Positions 30,589-39,417 of a DNA stretch of 64,000 nt are shown here, piece by piece (position 1 is the first letter of the stretch; each line of letters opens with the position of its first letter). The translations under genes were made by a program, and so were the position numbers. The notes under the pieces are model-generated. The model saw only the letters and a list, made by a program, of their open reading frames with translations, did no database searches and was not told the DNA's origin. The stretch is taken from NCBI RefSeq assembly GCF_021556475.1, contig NZ_JAKGBZ010000006.1, positions 1 to 64,000 on the forward strand, in the 5' to 3' direction. This DNA comes from Acidiphilium iwatense. Its GTDB lineage: Bacteria; Pseudomonadota; Alphaproteobacteria; Acetobacterales; Acetobacteraceae.

Positions 30589-31551
30589 TCATCGGGGATT
30601 TGGCAGGTTCGGGCCGGTGGCAGGCGCGGGGCGCAACACCAGGATCGCGATGCGGCGATTGGCGGCGGCGCGCGGATGTTCGGGTAGGAGCAAGCGCCGG
30701 TCGGCGTAACCGGAAACGGCGACGATCCGATTTTTCGGCAAGCCGGAATGTTCCATCAGCTGACGCGTCGCATTCGCCCGATCGACCGAGAGATCCCAGT
30801 TGCTATGGCCTGGAACCCGATAGGGCCGTGCATCGGTGTCGCCGGAGATGCGGATCGGATTGCCAAGTCGGGCAAGGATCGGCGTGATTTTTCTGATCAG
30901 GGCGCGCGTCATCGGGTTGGGCTGCGCCGAGCCCAGTGCGAACATCGGCCGCTTGTGCGTATCCATGATCTGAACTTTGAGACCCGCCGGCGTTTCGTGG
31001 ATGCTGACCTGGCGCGCCAGGCTGCGCAGGGACGGGTCCGCCTCGATCGCTTGTCTGATCGCCCTGGTCGCGGCGGCGAACCGGCGATGACCGATATTTC
31101 CGGGCTGAATATCTCCGATGGTTTTGCCCGATCTGGCGGTATGGATTCCCGATCGCGGAACCGGATGGTGATGCGCTCCAGGGGGCGTGCGGGCGACCGT
31201 TCGCGGCACCGGGTTATTGCCGATCGTCACCCGAACGGCGCCCCGATCGGATGACAGGGCGCCATGATCGAACGGGGTATGGCCGCCGAACGGTTTGCCT
31301 TCGCCCGATGCGCCGCGATTGAGAATATTGGCCTGGCTGAAATAATCGGCCAGGCCGATCCGTTGCGCCTCCGTCGTCGCGTTAATCAGCCACATCAGCA
31401 GGAAGAACGCCATCATCGCCGTCACGAAGTCGGCATAAGCGACTTTCCATGCTCCGCCATGGGGCACGCCTTCGACGATTTCCTCCTTGCGAATGATCAG
31501 GTTGACCGGCTGATTGCCGGCCATCCTGCCTCGATTTTTCCGTACCGCCAT
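30589..31551 (-). CDS. motB: Flagellar motor stator protein MotB
   Basis: This is the partner of MotA (320 residues). A short cytoplasmic N-terminus with HGGAWKVAYADF precedes the single membrane helix AMMAFFLLMWLI; the aspartate in AYADF is the conserved proton-carrying residue. A Pro/His/Gly-rich periplasmic linker (about 85-150) leads to an OmpA-like peptidoglycan-binding domain with ISGDTDARPY, NWDLSVDRANATRQLM and AANRRIAI. An in-frame ATG at 31524 with GAGG just upstream is an alternative start. The gene precedes motA. Confidence 0.92.
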   Translation of the reverse strand: MAVRKNRGRMAGNQPVNLIIRKEEIVEGVPHGGAWKVAYADFVTAMMAFFLLMWLINATTEAQRIGLADYFSQANILNRGASGEGKPFGGHTPFDHGALSSDRGAVRVTIGNNPVPRTVARTPPGAHHHPVPRSGIHTARSGKTIGDIQPGNIGHRRFAAATRAIRQAIEADPSLRSLARQVSIHETPAGLKVQIMDTHKRPMFALGSAQPNPMTRALIRKITPILARLGNPIRISGDTDARPYRVPGHSNWDLSVDRANATRQLMEHSGLPKNRIVAVSGYADRRLLLPEHPRAAANRRIAILVLRPAPATGPNLPNPR

Positions 31552-31622
31552 CGTTCATCCACCGCCTTTGCGGCGGAGTATCGCGAGGCAGGATTAACAG
31601 AAGCTGAATCGGTTCGGTGAGT

Positions 31623-32600
31623 TCAGCAATCGAGCGCGCGGGCCAGGACCGCAGGATCGACATTGCCGCCGGACAGGACGATCCCGACGGTCAGGCCGGC
31701 GACCGGAAGCAAGCCGGCATGCAAGGCGGCGAGGGCGACCGCACCGCCTGGCTCGACGACGATCTTCAATGTCCTTACGGCGAAGCCGATCGCCGCCAGG
31801 ACCGCCTGATCGGACACCGCGACGGCGCCGGCCAGCCTCGGCCGGTTGATCGCAAAGGTCAGCTCGCCGGGCTCCATGGCAAGGAGAGCGTCGCACAGAG
31901 GCGATCCGGTGCCGTCATTCGCCACGCGGCGGCCCGCGTGGAGCGAGCGGCCGGTATCGTTCCAGCCTTCGGGCTCGACGGCGATCAGCCTTGTTTCCGG
32001 GGATAAAAGCTGCAGGGCAAGCGCGCAGCCGGCGGTCAGGCCGCCGCCGCCGGTGCAGACGAGAACCATATCGAGTTCGCATCCCGCTGCCCTCGCGTCC
32101 TCGACCAGTTCAACGGCAAGCGTTCCCTGACCGGCAATCACGTCGGCATGGTCGTAGGGTGGAATCAGCGCGGCCCCGGTGCGTTCGGCAATCACCCGGC
32201 CAATCGCGGCGCGATCCTCCTTGCGCCGGTCATAGGTGATGATCTCCGCACCCCAGCGCGCGGTCGAGTCCCGCTTGATCGCCGGGGCGTCGGACGGCAT
32301 GACCACGGTCGCGCGCATACCGAGAGTTGCGGCAGCGCAGGCGATGGCCTGACCGTGATTTCCCGACGAATATGTCACCACGCCCCGCGCACGGGCTGCT
32401 TCCGGCAGGCGCAGCAGCGCGTGGGTGGCTCCGCGCAGCTTGAAGCTTCCGGTTCGTTGCAACGGTTCCGCCTTGATGAACACCGTGGCCCCGGTTTCCT
32501 CGTCGAGGATCGGCGATCGCAAGGCCGGCGTACGGACGATAAAAGGCGCGATCATCCGATGGGCGCGGACGATGTCGTCTTGGGTAGGGGGCTGCATCAT
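31623..32600 (-). CDS. PLP-dependent threonine/serine dehydratase family protein
   Basis: This 325-residue fold-type II PLP enzyme has the Schiff-base lysine in GSFKLRGA (about 53-60), the phosphate-binding glycine loop CTGGGGLTAGCAL (about 185) and SSGNHGQAIA (about 88). The length lacks the ACT-type regulatory domains of biosynthetic IlvA. It is therefore of the short catabolic threonine dehydratase / serine racemase / hydroxyaspartate lyase type; the exact substrate is open. It is translationally coupled to the GT39 gene by a 4-bp overlap, an odd partner. Confidence 0.85.
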   Translation of the reverse strand: MMQPPTQDDIVRAHRMIAPFIVRTPALRSPILDEETGATVFIKAEPLQRTGSFKLRGATHALLRLPEAARARGVVTYSSGNHGQAIACAAATLGMRATVVMPSDAPAIKRDSTARWGAEIITYDRRKEDRAAIGRVIAERTGAALIPPYDHADVIAGQGTLAVELVEDARAAGCELDMVLVCTGGGGLTAGCALALQLLSPETRLIAVEPEGWNDTGRSLHAGRRVANDGTGSPLCDALLAMEPGELTFAINRPRLAGAVAVSDQAVLAAIGFAVRTLKIVVEPGGAVALAALHAGLLPVAGLTVGIVLSGGNVDPAVLARALDC

Positions 32601-34036
32601 CGCGCGTCTCTCACGATTGCATCGGGCACGGCGGAACCTAATTCGACCCGATAGAGGTCGTAAACCTCGATCGTCTTATGGTCGCGACGCCGATCGAGCG
32701 CACCGATCAGCGTGGCATCGTGAAACCGGCCATCGGTTTGTGGTTTCAGGTATCGCGGTTCGACCAGAAGGCCGGATTGGCGGGCGTTCGGCGCAAGGCT
32801 GGGCAGATCGAAATAGCGCCAGCGCGGGCCGACGCCGATCACCGCTATCGATTTTGGCCGGCGATAAGCCAGTTCGGCGACGGTTGCGTAATCGGTTCCC
32901 GCGATGAAGGCCGAGTGCCTGACCTGAGCGAAACGAGCGACGCCTGCGGCAAACTGCGGCCAGCCGGCGAGTTCGAGGGCGGTCGGGTCGTGCCGGACGG
33001 GCAGGGGGATCGGTGCGGCGATCGCCTGAGCATAGACGATTGCCGTGATGACGGCGCCCAGCGTGACCGCGGCGGGCAGCCATTTTCGCGTCATGTCGCT
33101 GGCCGCGCCGGAAGCGGCCAAGGCGGCGCCGGGGTATAGGATGGAAGGCCAATTAGCCTGCACGGCGCCGGACAAAGTGTGTTCGACAAAGATCGCGCCC
33201 GGAATCACCACCGAAAGCCAGACAAGTTTATTTGCGATGCTCCGGTCGCGGATCGCCCGCCAGACGCCGGCCGCCATCAGCGCGGCGACAATCGGGGTCG
33301 CCAGACCGAGCTGGCCGCCGATCAGGCCCGCAAGGTGTTTGAGCGTATCGGAAAGATCGAGATGCGCGGAACGGCCGCCCTGCTTGGCGAAGCTGACCCA
33401 GCCATGCCCGGCATTCCAGAAGATCACCGGCGCGAACAGCAGGAGGCCGAAGCCGAGTCCGATCCAGGGCAGCGGCCGGCGCAACGCAGCCCGGCCAGCG
33501 GGTGACATCAGCAGCCAGAGCCCGACGATCGGGAATAGCAGAACCCCGGTATATTTGGACTCGAAAGCAAGCCCCTCCGCTATCCCGGCCGCGATCCACC
33601 AGCGATCGTCGCCGGTGGCGTGCCAGCGCGCGACGGCGGCGATCGTCGCCGTCCAGAACAGCAGCAGCGGCGTATCCGGCGTGGTGATGATCGCTCCGGC
33701 GTTGAGCATCAGGGTCGCATTGAGCAGGATCGCCGCGACGATGCCGGCATTCCGGCCGGGGAACAGATCGTCCCCCGCCCGCCAGAGCAGGAGGGACCCG
33801 ATCGCCGCACCGATCGGCGAGAGCAGCCGGATGCCGAGCGGGGACTGGCCGATCAGGCCGGTTCCGGCCTTGATCCACAGGGCGATCAGCGGCGCGTCGT
33901 CGTAATAGCCGGGCCGCAAATGCCGCGACCACAGCCAGTAATAGGCCTCGTCCGGGGCAAGCGGCACCAGGGAAGCGACGATCAATCGGACGATGGTGAT
34001 GCCGGCGATAAAGAGCAGGAAATATCGCCGCGTCAT
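32597..34036 (-). CDS. GT39/ArnT-type membrane glycosyltransferase
   Basis: This 479-residue integral membrane protein of the polyprenol-phosphate-sugar dependent PMT/ArnT superfamily starts MTRRYFLLFIAGITIVR and shows the periplasmic DEAYYW(L)W motif near residue 28 that marks the catalytic aspartate region. Then come about ten hydrophobic helices (for example GIVAAILLNATLMLNAG) and the DTPLLLFWT loop. It transfers a sugar from undecaprenyl phosphate to an envelope acceptor such as lipid A or protein. It overlaps the GT2-GtrA gene by ATGA, and that protein likely makes its donor. Confidence 0.88.
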   Translation of the reverse strand: MTRRYFLLFIAGITIVRLIVASLVPLAPDEAYYWLWSRHLRPGYYDDAPLIALWIKAGTGLIGQSPLGIRLLSPIGAAIGSLLLWRAGDDLFPGRNAGIVAAILLNATLMLNAGAIITTPDTPLLLFWTATIAAVARWHATGDDRWWIAAGIAEGLAFESKYTGVLLFPIVGLWLLMSPAGRAALRRPLPWIGLGFGLLLFAPVIFWNAGHGWVSFAKQGGRSAHLDLSDTLKHLAGLIGGQLGLATPIVAALMAAGVWRAIRDRSIANKLVWLSVVIPGAIFVEHTLSGAVQANWPSILYPGAALAASGAASDMTRKWLPAAVTLGAVITAIVYAQAIAAPIPLPVRHDPTALELAGWPQFAAGVARFAQVRHSAFIAGTDYATVAELAYRRPKSIAVIGVGPRWRYFDLPSLAPNARQSGLLVEPRYLKPQTDGRFHDATLIGALDRRRDHKTIEVYDLYRVELGSAVPDAIVRDAR

Positions 34037-35127
34037 CGCTGGCGCCACACCAGCGTCGCCGAAACCGCGTAGTTCCACACCACCCCGATCGCCGAGCCGG
34101 CGGCGCTGGCCGCCAGGCTCGTCGCGCTTTCCCGATAGAGGGCGCGTGCGATGCCGATATTGGCGATCGCCCCCAATCCGCAGACCAGCATGAACAGGAT
34201 CAGACCACGCCAGTAGCGTGGGCCCCTCAGCCGGGAGCTTCGATAGGTCAGGCGATTATTCATCTCGAAATTGGCGATCATCGCAACGATCGTGCCCAGC
34301 GCCTGAGCGGTGCCGAAATCGAGGCCGGCATGCCGGCCCAGTTCCATGACGGCGAGATTGACGATCAGACCAAAGCCGCCAACCAGGGCGAAGGCGATGA
34401 ATCGCAGGGGAATCGTGCCGCCGAGCGCCTTGTCGATCAGCAGGCCGGCGAACTGGACGAGCACCAGGATGTCGAGCTTGCTCTCGCCGGCGGTGCGCCG
34501 GCGGAAACGGTAGGGGATTTCGACGATTTTCAGCGGATGCTGTGCCGCAAGGAGAAGATCGAGCAGGATCTTGAACCCCTGGCCGGTCAGCCGATGCGTG
34601 AGGCTTTCGAACAGGTCGCGCCGCAGCATGAAAAATCCGCTCATCGGATCGGTGATCGGCACGCGCGCCAGGGATTGCGCGAGCTTGATCCCGGCGTTCG
34701 ACAGCCTGGCCCGCATCGGCGAGGCGAGACCGGCGGCGTCGCCATCGCCCACATGGCGGCTGCCGACAACCAGATCGGCACCTGCATGCAACGCCGAGAG
34801 CATGGCCGGCAGCTTGGTTTCGTCGTGCTGGAGGTCGCCGTCGATCACCGCGATGATGTCGGCCGAACTGGCGAGACCGCCCTCGATCACCGCGGAGGAC
34901 AAACCGCGCCGCCCGATGCGTCTCAGGCAGCGAACCCGGTTATCCTCGCGCGCCAGACGGCGGGCTTCCTCGGCGGTGCCGTCCGGGCTGTCGTCATCGA
35001 CGAAAATGACTTCCCAATCGAGTCCTTCAAGGCTCGCGGCGAGCGCCCTCACCATCGGGGCGACGTTCGGTCTTTCGTTGAAGCACGGGACGACGACGCT
35101 AAGCGTCGGCCCGGACGATCCGGTCAC
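34033..35127 (-). CDS. Polyprenol-phosphate glycosyltransferase (GT2) fused to a GtrA-like domain
   Basis: This 364-residue fusion has an N-terminal GT2 domain (about 10-230) with LSVVVPCFNERPNV, FVDDDSPDGT, VIDGDLQHDE and SGFFMLRRDLFE, matching dolichol/undecaprenyl-phosphate mannosyltransferases. A four-helix GtrA-type membrane domain follows (about 240-360; FALVGGFGLIVNLAVMELG, VVWNYAVSATLVW). The start is a GTG at 35127 that overlaps the peroxiredoxin stop (GTGA); a much longer upstream frame only covers that gene. It loads a sugar onto a lipid carrier for the coupled GT39 enzyme. Confidence 0.9.
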   Translation of the reverse strand: MTGSSGPTLSVVVPCFNERPNVAPMVRALAASLEGLDWEVIFVDDDSPDGTAEEARRLAREDNRVRCLRRIGRRGLSSAVIEGGLASSADIIAVIDGDLQHDETKLPAMLSALHAGADLVVGSRHVGDGDAAGLASPMRARLSNAGIKLAQSLARVPITDPMSGFFMLRRDLFESLTHRLTGQGFKILLDLLLAAQHPLKIVEIPYRFRRRTAGESKLDILVLVQFAGLLIDKALGGTIPLRFIAFALVGGFGLIVNLAVMELGRHAGLDFGTAQALGTIVAMIANFEMNNRLTYRSSRLRGPRYWRGLILFMLVCGLGAIANIGIARALYRESATSLAASAAGSAIGVVWNYAVSATLVWRQR

Positions 35128-35612
35128 GAAGGTGGCAGCGCCTCGAGGATCGCTTCGGCGCGACTCACATCGAATCCGCCCGCCTGTTCCACGGCGAGAT
35201 GAGCGACCACGCCATCCTTTGCGATCAGCGCGAAACGCTGGCTGCGAACCCCGAGGCCGCGCGCGGTCAGGTCGAGTTCCAGCCCGAGAGCGCGGGTGAA
35301 CAGGCCGGAGCCGTCGGCAAGGAAGGTGATTTTGTCTCCGCCGCTCTGGCTCGCGGCCCAGGCACCCATCACGAAGACATCGTTGACCGCGAGGCAGGCC
35401 ACCTCGTCGACGCCTCTGGCGCGCAAGGCATCGTAGTGCTCGAGGAAGCCGGGCAGATGACGGGCGCTGCAAGTGGGCGTGAAAGCGCCGGGAACCGCGA
35501 ACAGAACCGCGGTCTTGCCGGCGAACAGGGCGCCGGTATCGACCTCCTGCGGTCCGTCCGGAGTCGGCTTCATCAGCTTCATCGTCGGCAATTTGTCGCC
35601 CACCTTGATCAT
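35124..35612 (-). CDS. Peroxiredoxin, Prx5/hybrid type
   Basis: This 162-residue thiol peroxidase has the peroxidatic cysteine in PGAFTPTCS (about 41-49), preceded by FAVPG, and LAVNDVFVMGAWA (about 75-90) typical of atypical Prx5-like enzymes that use glutathione or glutaredoxin. It detoxifies hydrogen and organic peroxides in the cytoplasm. AGGAG lies 8-12 nt before the ATG. It heads a four-gene overlapping run (prx, GT2-GtrA, GT39, PLP dehydratase). Confidence 0.93.
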   Translation of the reverse strand: MIKVGDKLPTMKLMKPTPDGPQEVDTGALFAGKTAVLFAVPGAFTPTCSARHLPGFLEHYDALRARGVDEVACLAVNDVFVMGAWAASQSGGDKITFLADGSGLFTRALGLELDLTARGLGVRSQRFALIAKDGVVAHLAVEQAGGFDVSRAEAILEALPPS

Positions 35613-35767
35613 CGTGTCTTCTCCTGGCCTCTGGTTTGCCGGCCCGTGTGGTAGCCGAACCCGGCACGCGCGTGAAGCGGCCGGAAGGCAGCGACCCTTG
35701 CGCCGCGGTTGCGCGCAGAGGATAGGGGCGGGATGACGAAGCCGATATCCGCCCTAATATCTATTTG

Positions 35768-36334
35768 ATGCCGATGGACGAGATCGTTTTGACCGGCCGT
35801 TTGCTGATCGCCATGCCAGGGCTGGTGGGGCGCGATTTCGCGCGGACGGTCATTTATGTCTGCGCCCATTCGCATGAGGGTGCGATGGGGCTGATCCTCA
35901 ATCGTCCGCTCGCCCGGCCGCAATTCGGCGAGCTGGTGCAAAATCTGAATCTCGCGGACACCCCGCCTACGCAGGACATCCCGGTATGTTCCGGCGGCCC
36001 GGTCGATCAGGGGCGCGGCTTCGTGCTGCATTCCGCGGATTGGCGCACCGGGGAGACGCTGGAGGTCGATGATGGCCATGCCATGACCGCGAGCCTCGAC
36101 GTTCTGCGTGCGATCGTCGAGGGACACGGCCCGCGCCGCTGCGTCCTTGCCCTGGGCTATACGGGTTGGGGTGCCGGGCAGATCGAGAGCGAAATCAGCG
36201 CGAATTTCTGGCTCGCCGGTTCGGCCGACGATGCGATTCTGTTCGATCGGTCGCCAGAGACGAAATGGCGCCGCTCCCTTGCCCGGATCGGGATCGATCC
36301 GGCGGCGCTTTCGGGAGAGGCGGGACACGCCTGA
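35768..36334 (+). CDS. yqgE: YqgE/AlgH family protein
   Basis: This 188-residue member of the UPF0301/AlgH family, of unknown biochemical function, shows GRLLIAMPGLVGRDFARTVIY, HSHEGAMGLILNRP, CSGGPVDQGRGFVLH and LGYTGWGAGQIESEI, all in family order. ATGs at 35768 and 35774 and a TTG at 35765 are possible; none has a clear Shine-Dalgarno. It is a single gene, convergent with the GNAT gene. Confidence 0.9.
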   Translation: MPMDEIVLTGRLLIAMPGLVGRDFARTVIYVCAHSHEGAMGLILNRPLARPQFGELVQNLNLADTPPTQDIPVCSGGPVDQGRGFVLHSADWRTGETLEVDDGHAMTASLDVLRAIVEGHGPRRCVLALGYTGWGAGQIESEISANFWLAGSADDAILFDRSPETKWRRSLARIGIDPAALSGEAGHA

Positions 36335-36353
36335 ACCGCAAAGCCCTCGAAAT

Positions 36354-36863
36354 CTAAGCCTGATAATCGCCGGCGAGGCTTCGCTGCATGATGACGACGT
36401 CCAGCCACCGGCCGAACTTGAACCCGACATCGCGAAGAATGCCGACCCGCTGGAAGCCCAGGCTGGCATGAACCCCGATCGATCCGATATTTTGCGAATC
36501 TCCGATGACCGCCAGCATCTGGCGAAATCCGGCCTCGCTCGCATCGGCGAGCAGGCGGCGCACGAGCGCTTTGCCGACTCCCTGGCCCCGCACATCCTCG
36601 CGGACATAGACACTGTCTTCGGCGGCGAACCGATAGGCCGATCGGGGGCGATATTGATCGAAATAGGCGAAACCGAGCACGCCGGTATCGTCGGTTGTGA
36701 CCAGCCAGGATCGCCCGGCATCCACGATACCATGGTAGCGCCGGGTCATCGTCTCGAGCGAGGGAGGCGTTTCCTCGAAGGTTCCAGTGCCTTCCAGGAC
36801 ATGGTGGGCGTAGATCGCCTGGCATTCGGCCAGATCGTCAGGGGTTGCCGGGCGGATTTCCAT
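36354..36863 (-). CDS. GNAT N-acetyltransferase, phosphinothricin-acetyltransferase-like
   Basis: This 169-residue GNAT enzyme has the acetyl-CoA pyrophosphate-binding motif VRGQGVGKALVRRLL (about 93-107) and the C-terminal VGFKFGRWLDVVIMQR pattern of the PAT/Bar/MddA subfamily. Members acetylate phosphinothricin-like compounds or methionine derivatives; the substrate here is unproven. The N-terminus (MEIRPATPDDLAECQAIY) matches the family start. Confidence 0.85.
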   Translation of the reverse strand: MEIRPATPDDLAECQAIYAHHVLEGTGTFEETPPSLETMTRRYHGIVDAGRSWLVTTDDTGVLGFAYFDQYRPRSAYRFAAEDSVYVREDVRGQGVGKALVRRLLADASEAGFRQMLAVIGDSQNIGSIGVHASLGFQRVGILRDVGFKFGRWLDVVIMQRSLAGDYQA

Positions 36864-37194
36864 GATGCGGCGGACTCCATTCCTGTTTCGAACAGGGATG
36901 CCGCACTGAAGCGGGATGATGCAAGAGCGCGATCAAGGGGCGGATTTGTGCCAATCGAGAGATGGCTTGTGGAAAATTAATCGGATTATCGGAATTCGAT
37001 GCTATAGAAACGCCGATGCCCCTTATGCTATTGACGAGCTTGATGGCGATATCTTTAGTTAACCGATTGAATTCAAAAGAAACATCCAAGAAGACGGGCG
37101 GCGCGCGAGCCCGCCTGCCGTGCCGAAGCCATCGAACGCCATGGCTCTGTGCCGGACGATTCCCGCCTGGGCAGACGGAAGGACGATACGCCCG
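36864..37194. other. Intergenic region upstream of the secretion cluster
   Basis: No credible gene is seen in these 331 bp between a minus-strand GNAT gene and the plus-strand secretion operon. The part 36960-37090 is clearly more AT-rich than its surroundings and contains short inverted motifs around ATTAATCGG and CCGATTGAATT. It is the natural place for divergent promoters, and marks the left edge of the secretion/glycosyltransferase region. Confidence 0.5.
37031..37059 (+). promoter_or_regulatory. Candidate sigma-70-type promoter for the type I secretion operon
   Basis: TTGACG (37031-37036) and TTTAGT (37054-37059) are separated by exactly 17 bp in an AT-rich stretch about 135 bp before the ABC transporter start. 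The match is 5 of 6 for -35 and 4 of 6 for -10. This is a pattern match only, with no transcript evidence. Confidence 0.4.
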
Positions 37195-39417
37195 ATGAAT
37201 GACGCTTCCGATACGACCGGACACGAGCAGCCAGAAACTCTCCATGTCCGCATCCTGGCCGTAAAGGCAGTCGCCCGCTTTCACGGGGTCGACCTCGACA
37301 TCGAAACCCTCCGGTCCGATCCGGCGGAAACAGCGCCCATGTCTCCGCACCTCGTGGAGTGGCTGCGGGAATCCGGGCTGTGGGCGCGCGGGATTCGCCT
37401 CAATTTCCGGCAATTGCTCAAGGTCGAGACCACCACGCCGGTCGTTCTGCTGTTGCAGGATGGCGGTGCCGCGATCATGGTCGCGCATGACCGGGACCGC
37501 GGGATCATTTTCGTGCGCGATCCCCGAGCACCTCTGGGCTCGGCGCCCGTGGCGGTCGACGAACTCCAGTTGCGCCAGGTGTGGGACGGTGCCGTCCTGC
37601 TGATCAGGGGCGAGCGGGGCGGGCAGGAGGTTGAGCCGGCATTCAACTTCGCGCTGCTGTGGAAGATGGTCTGGGTCGAAAAGCGCATTCTGCGGGATGT
37701 CGCGATCAGTTCGGTCACGCTGACCATCCTGCAGGTTCTGCCGATTCTGATGATCATGGTCGTGCTGAACACCGTGATCATCTATCGCAGCATGAATACC
37801 CTGATCCTGGTGACGCTGGTGTTCATCGTCGCCATCATCTGGGAAGCGATCCTGACCTGGGGAAGGCGAATGATGCTGGTCATTCTCTCGACCAGGCTCG
37901 ATGCGCGATTGAACCTGATGATTTTCGACCGTCTGATGACGCTGCCGATCGATTTCTTCGAAAAGAACCAGGCGGGCGAATTGTCGTATAAGGCCGCGCA
38001 GATCTATCGCGTTCGCGACTTCATCACCGGACGCCTGCTCTCGACCTTCATCGACATGTTCATGGTGGCGCTGATTCTGCCCATCCTGTTCTATCTCGAT
38101 GCATTCCTGGCATGGACGATCCTGATCGCGGCCGCGATCATTGCCGTTATCATCACCTCCTTCCTGCCCGCGATCGCGCGCCTGACCGGCAAGATCATCG
38201 CCGCCGAAAGCCTCAAGGGCGCGGTGATGGTGGAAAGCATCTACGGGATTCGCACGGTCAAAGCGCTGGCGCTGGAAAAAGTGCGCGCCGACGAGTGGGA
38301 TGAGCGCGTCGCCGAAACCAGCCGGCTCAATATCCAGATGGGCAGATTGACCAACTGGCCTGTCGCGCTGTCGCTGCCGTTCGAGCGTTATGCCCAGGGC
38401 GGTGTGCTGCTTCTTGGCGGCTACCTCGCGGTGACGTCGCAAAACCCGCTGGCGCTTGGCGGGCTTGTCGGCTTCATGCTGCTCGGCGGCAGGGTTGCCG
38501 GACCTCTGGTGTCCTTCGCGCGGCTGATCCAGGATGCGCAGGAGGCGAGGGCGGCGGTCGGCATCGTCGGACAGGTGCTGAACCGCCCGACCGAGCGCCG
38601 CGCGCTGACGACCGGTTTGCGCCCGCGCTTCGAGGGATCGGTCGAATTCGAAAACGTCACATTCACCTATGAAGGCACCAAGACGCCTGCCTTGAACAAG
38701 GTGAATTTCGCGGTCCCCGAAGGCACCATGCTCGGCATCGTCGGCCGGTCGGGCTCGGGCAAATCGACGATTACCCGCCTGCTGCAAGGGATCAATCGCG
38801 AATATACCGGCGCGGTCAAGATCGATAACACCGAGTTGCGCGAGATCAATCTGCGGCACCTGCGCAAGAGCTTCGGGGTCGTGCTGCAGGATAATTTCCT
38901 GTTCCGGGGCTCGGTGCGCGATAACATCGTCGCCGGAAGACCTGGGCTGAGCTTCGAGGACGCGATCCGTGCCGCCCGGCTTGCCGGCGCCGAGGAATTC
39001 ATCGAACGCCTGCCGCAAGGCTATGAAACCTTCGTGCAGGAAGGCTCGCCCAATCTTTCGGGCGGGCAGAAGCAGCGGCTCGCCATCGCGCGCGCTCTGA
39101 TCGCCGATCCGCGCCTGCTGATCCTCGATGAAGCCACCAGCGCGCTCGATCCCGAGAGCGAGGCGCTGATCAACGCGAATCTTCTGCGAATCGCGCGCGG
39201 GCGAACGATGGTCATCATCTCGCACCGGCTTGCCTCGCTGGTCGAATGCGACCAGATCCTGGTGATGGATGCGGGGCAGGTGATCGATCTCGGCAAGCAC
39301 GGCGAACTCGTCGAGCGATGCGCGATCTACCGCCATCTCTGGCTCCAGCAGAACCGCCACATGAATCCCGAGGGAGGCCGTCATGCGCCGACTCCGACGC
39401 TTGCTCAAGGAGATTAA
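37195..39417 (+). CDS. Type I secretion ABC transporter with degenerate C39 peptidase-like domain
   Basis: This 740-residue HlyB-like exporter has three parts. An N-terminal C39-like domain (about 15-125) has no cysteine in the catalytic position (HVRILAVKAVARFHGV), so it cannot cleave a leader but may bind cargo. The membrane domain (about 150-440) has six helices. The ATPase domain has Walker A GRSGSGKST, Q-loop QDNFLF, signature LSGGQKQR, Walker B LLILDEATSALD and H-loop SHR. The ATG at 37195 has GGAAGGA about 10 nt upstream. The 3' end overlaps hlyD by 35 bp. It should export an unprocessed protein or adhesin through the envelope. Confidence 0.92.
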   Translation: MNDASDTTGHEQPETLHVRILAVKAVARFHGVDLDIETLRSDPAETAPMSPHLVEWLRESGLWARGIRLNFRQLLKVETTTPVVLLLQDGGAAIMVAHDRDRGIIFVRDPRAPLGSAPVAVDELQLRQVWDGAVLLIRGERGGQEVEPAFNFALLWKMVWVEKRILRDVAISSVTLTILQVLPILMIMVVLNTVIIYRSMNTLILVTLVFIVAIIWEAILTWGRRMMLVILSTRLDARLNLMIFDRLMTLPIDFFEKNQAGELSYKAAQIYRVRDFITGRLLSTFIDMFMVALILPILFYLDAFLAWTILIAAAIIAVIITSFLPAIARLTGKIIAAESLKGAVMVESIYGIRTVKALALEKVRADEWDERVAETSRLNIQMGRLTNWPVALSLPFERYAQGGVLLLGGYLAVTSQNPLALGGLVGFMLLGGRVAGPLVSFARLIQDAQEARAAVGIVGQVLNRPTERRALTTGLRPRFEGSVEFENVTFTYEGTKTPALNKVNFAVPEGTMLGIVGRSGSGKSTITRLLQGINREYTGAVKIDNTELREINLRHLRKSFGVVLQDNFLFRGSVRDNIVAGRPGLSFEDAIRAARLAGAEEFIERLPQGYETFVQEGSPNLSGGQKQRLAIARALIADPRLLILDEATSALDPESEALINANLLRIARGRTMVIISHRLASLVECDQILVMDAGQVIDLGKHGELVERCAIYRHLWLQQNRHMNPEGGRHAPTPTLAQGD

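Noticed and set aside
35128-35667. Upstream extension of the GT2-GtrA frame
   Set aside because: It lies over the peroxiredoxin gene in another frame; the GT2 fold starts only after the GTG at 35127.
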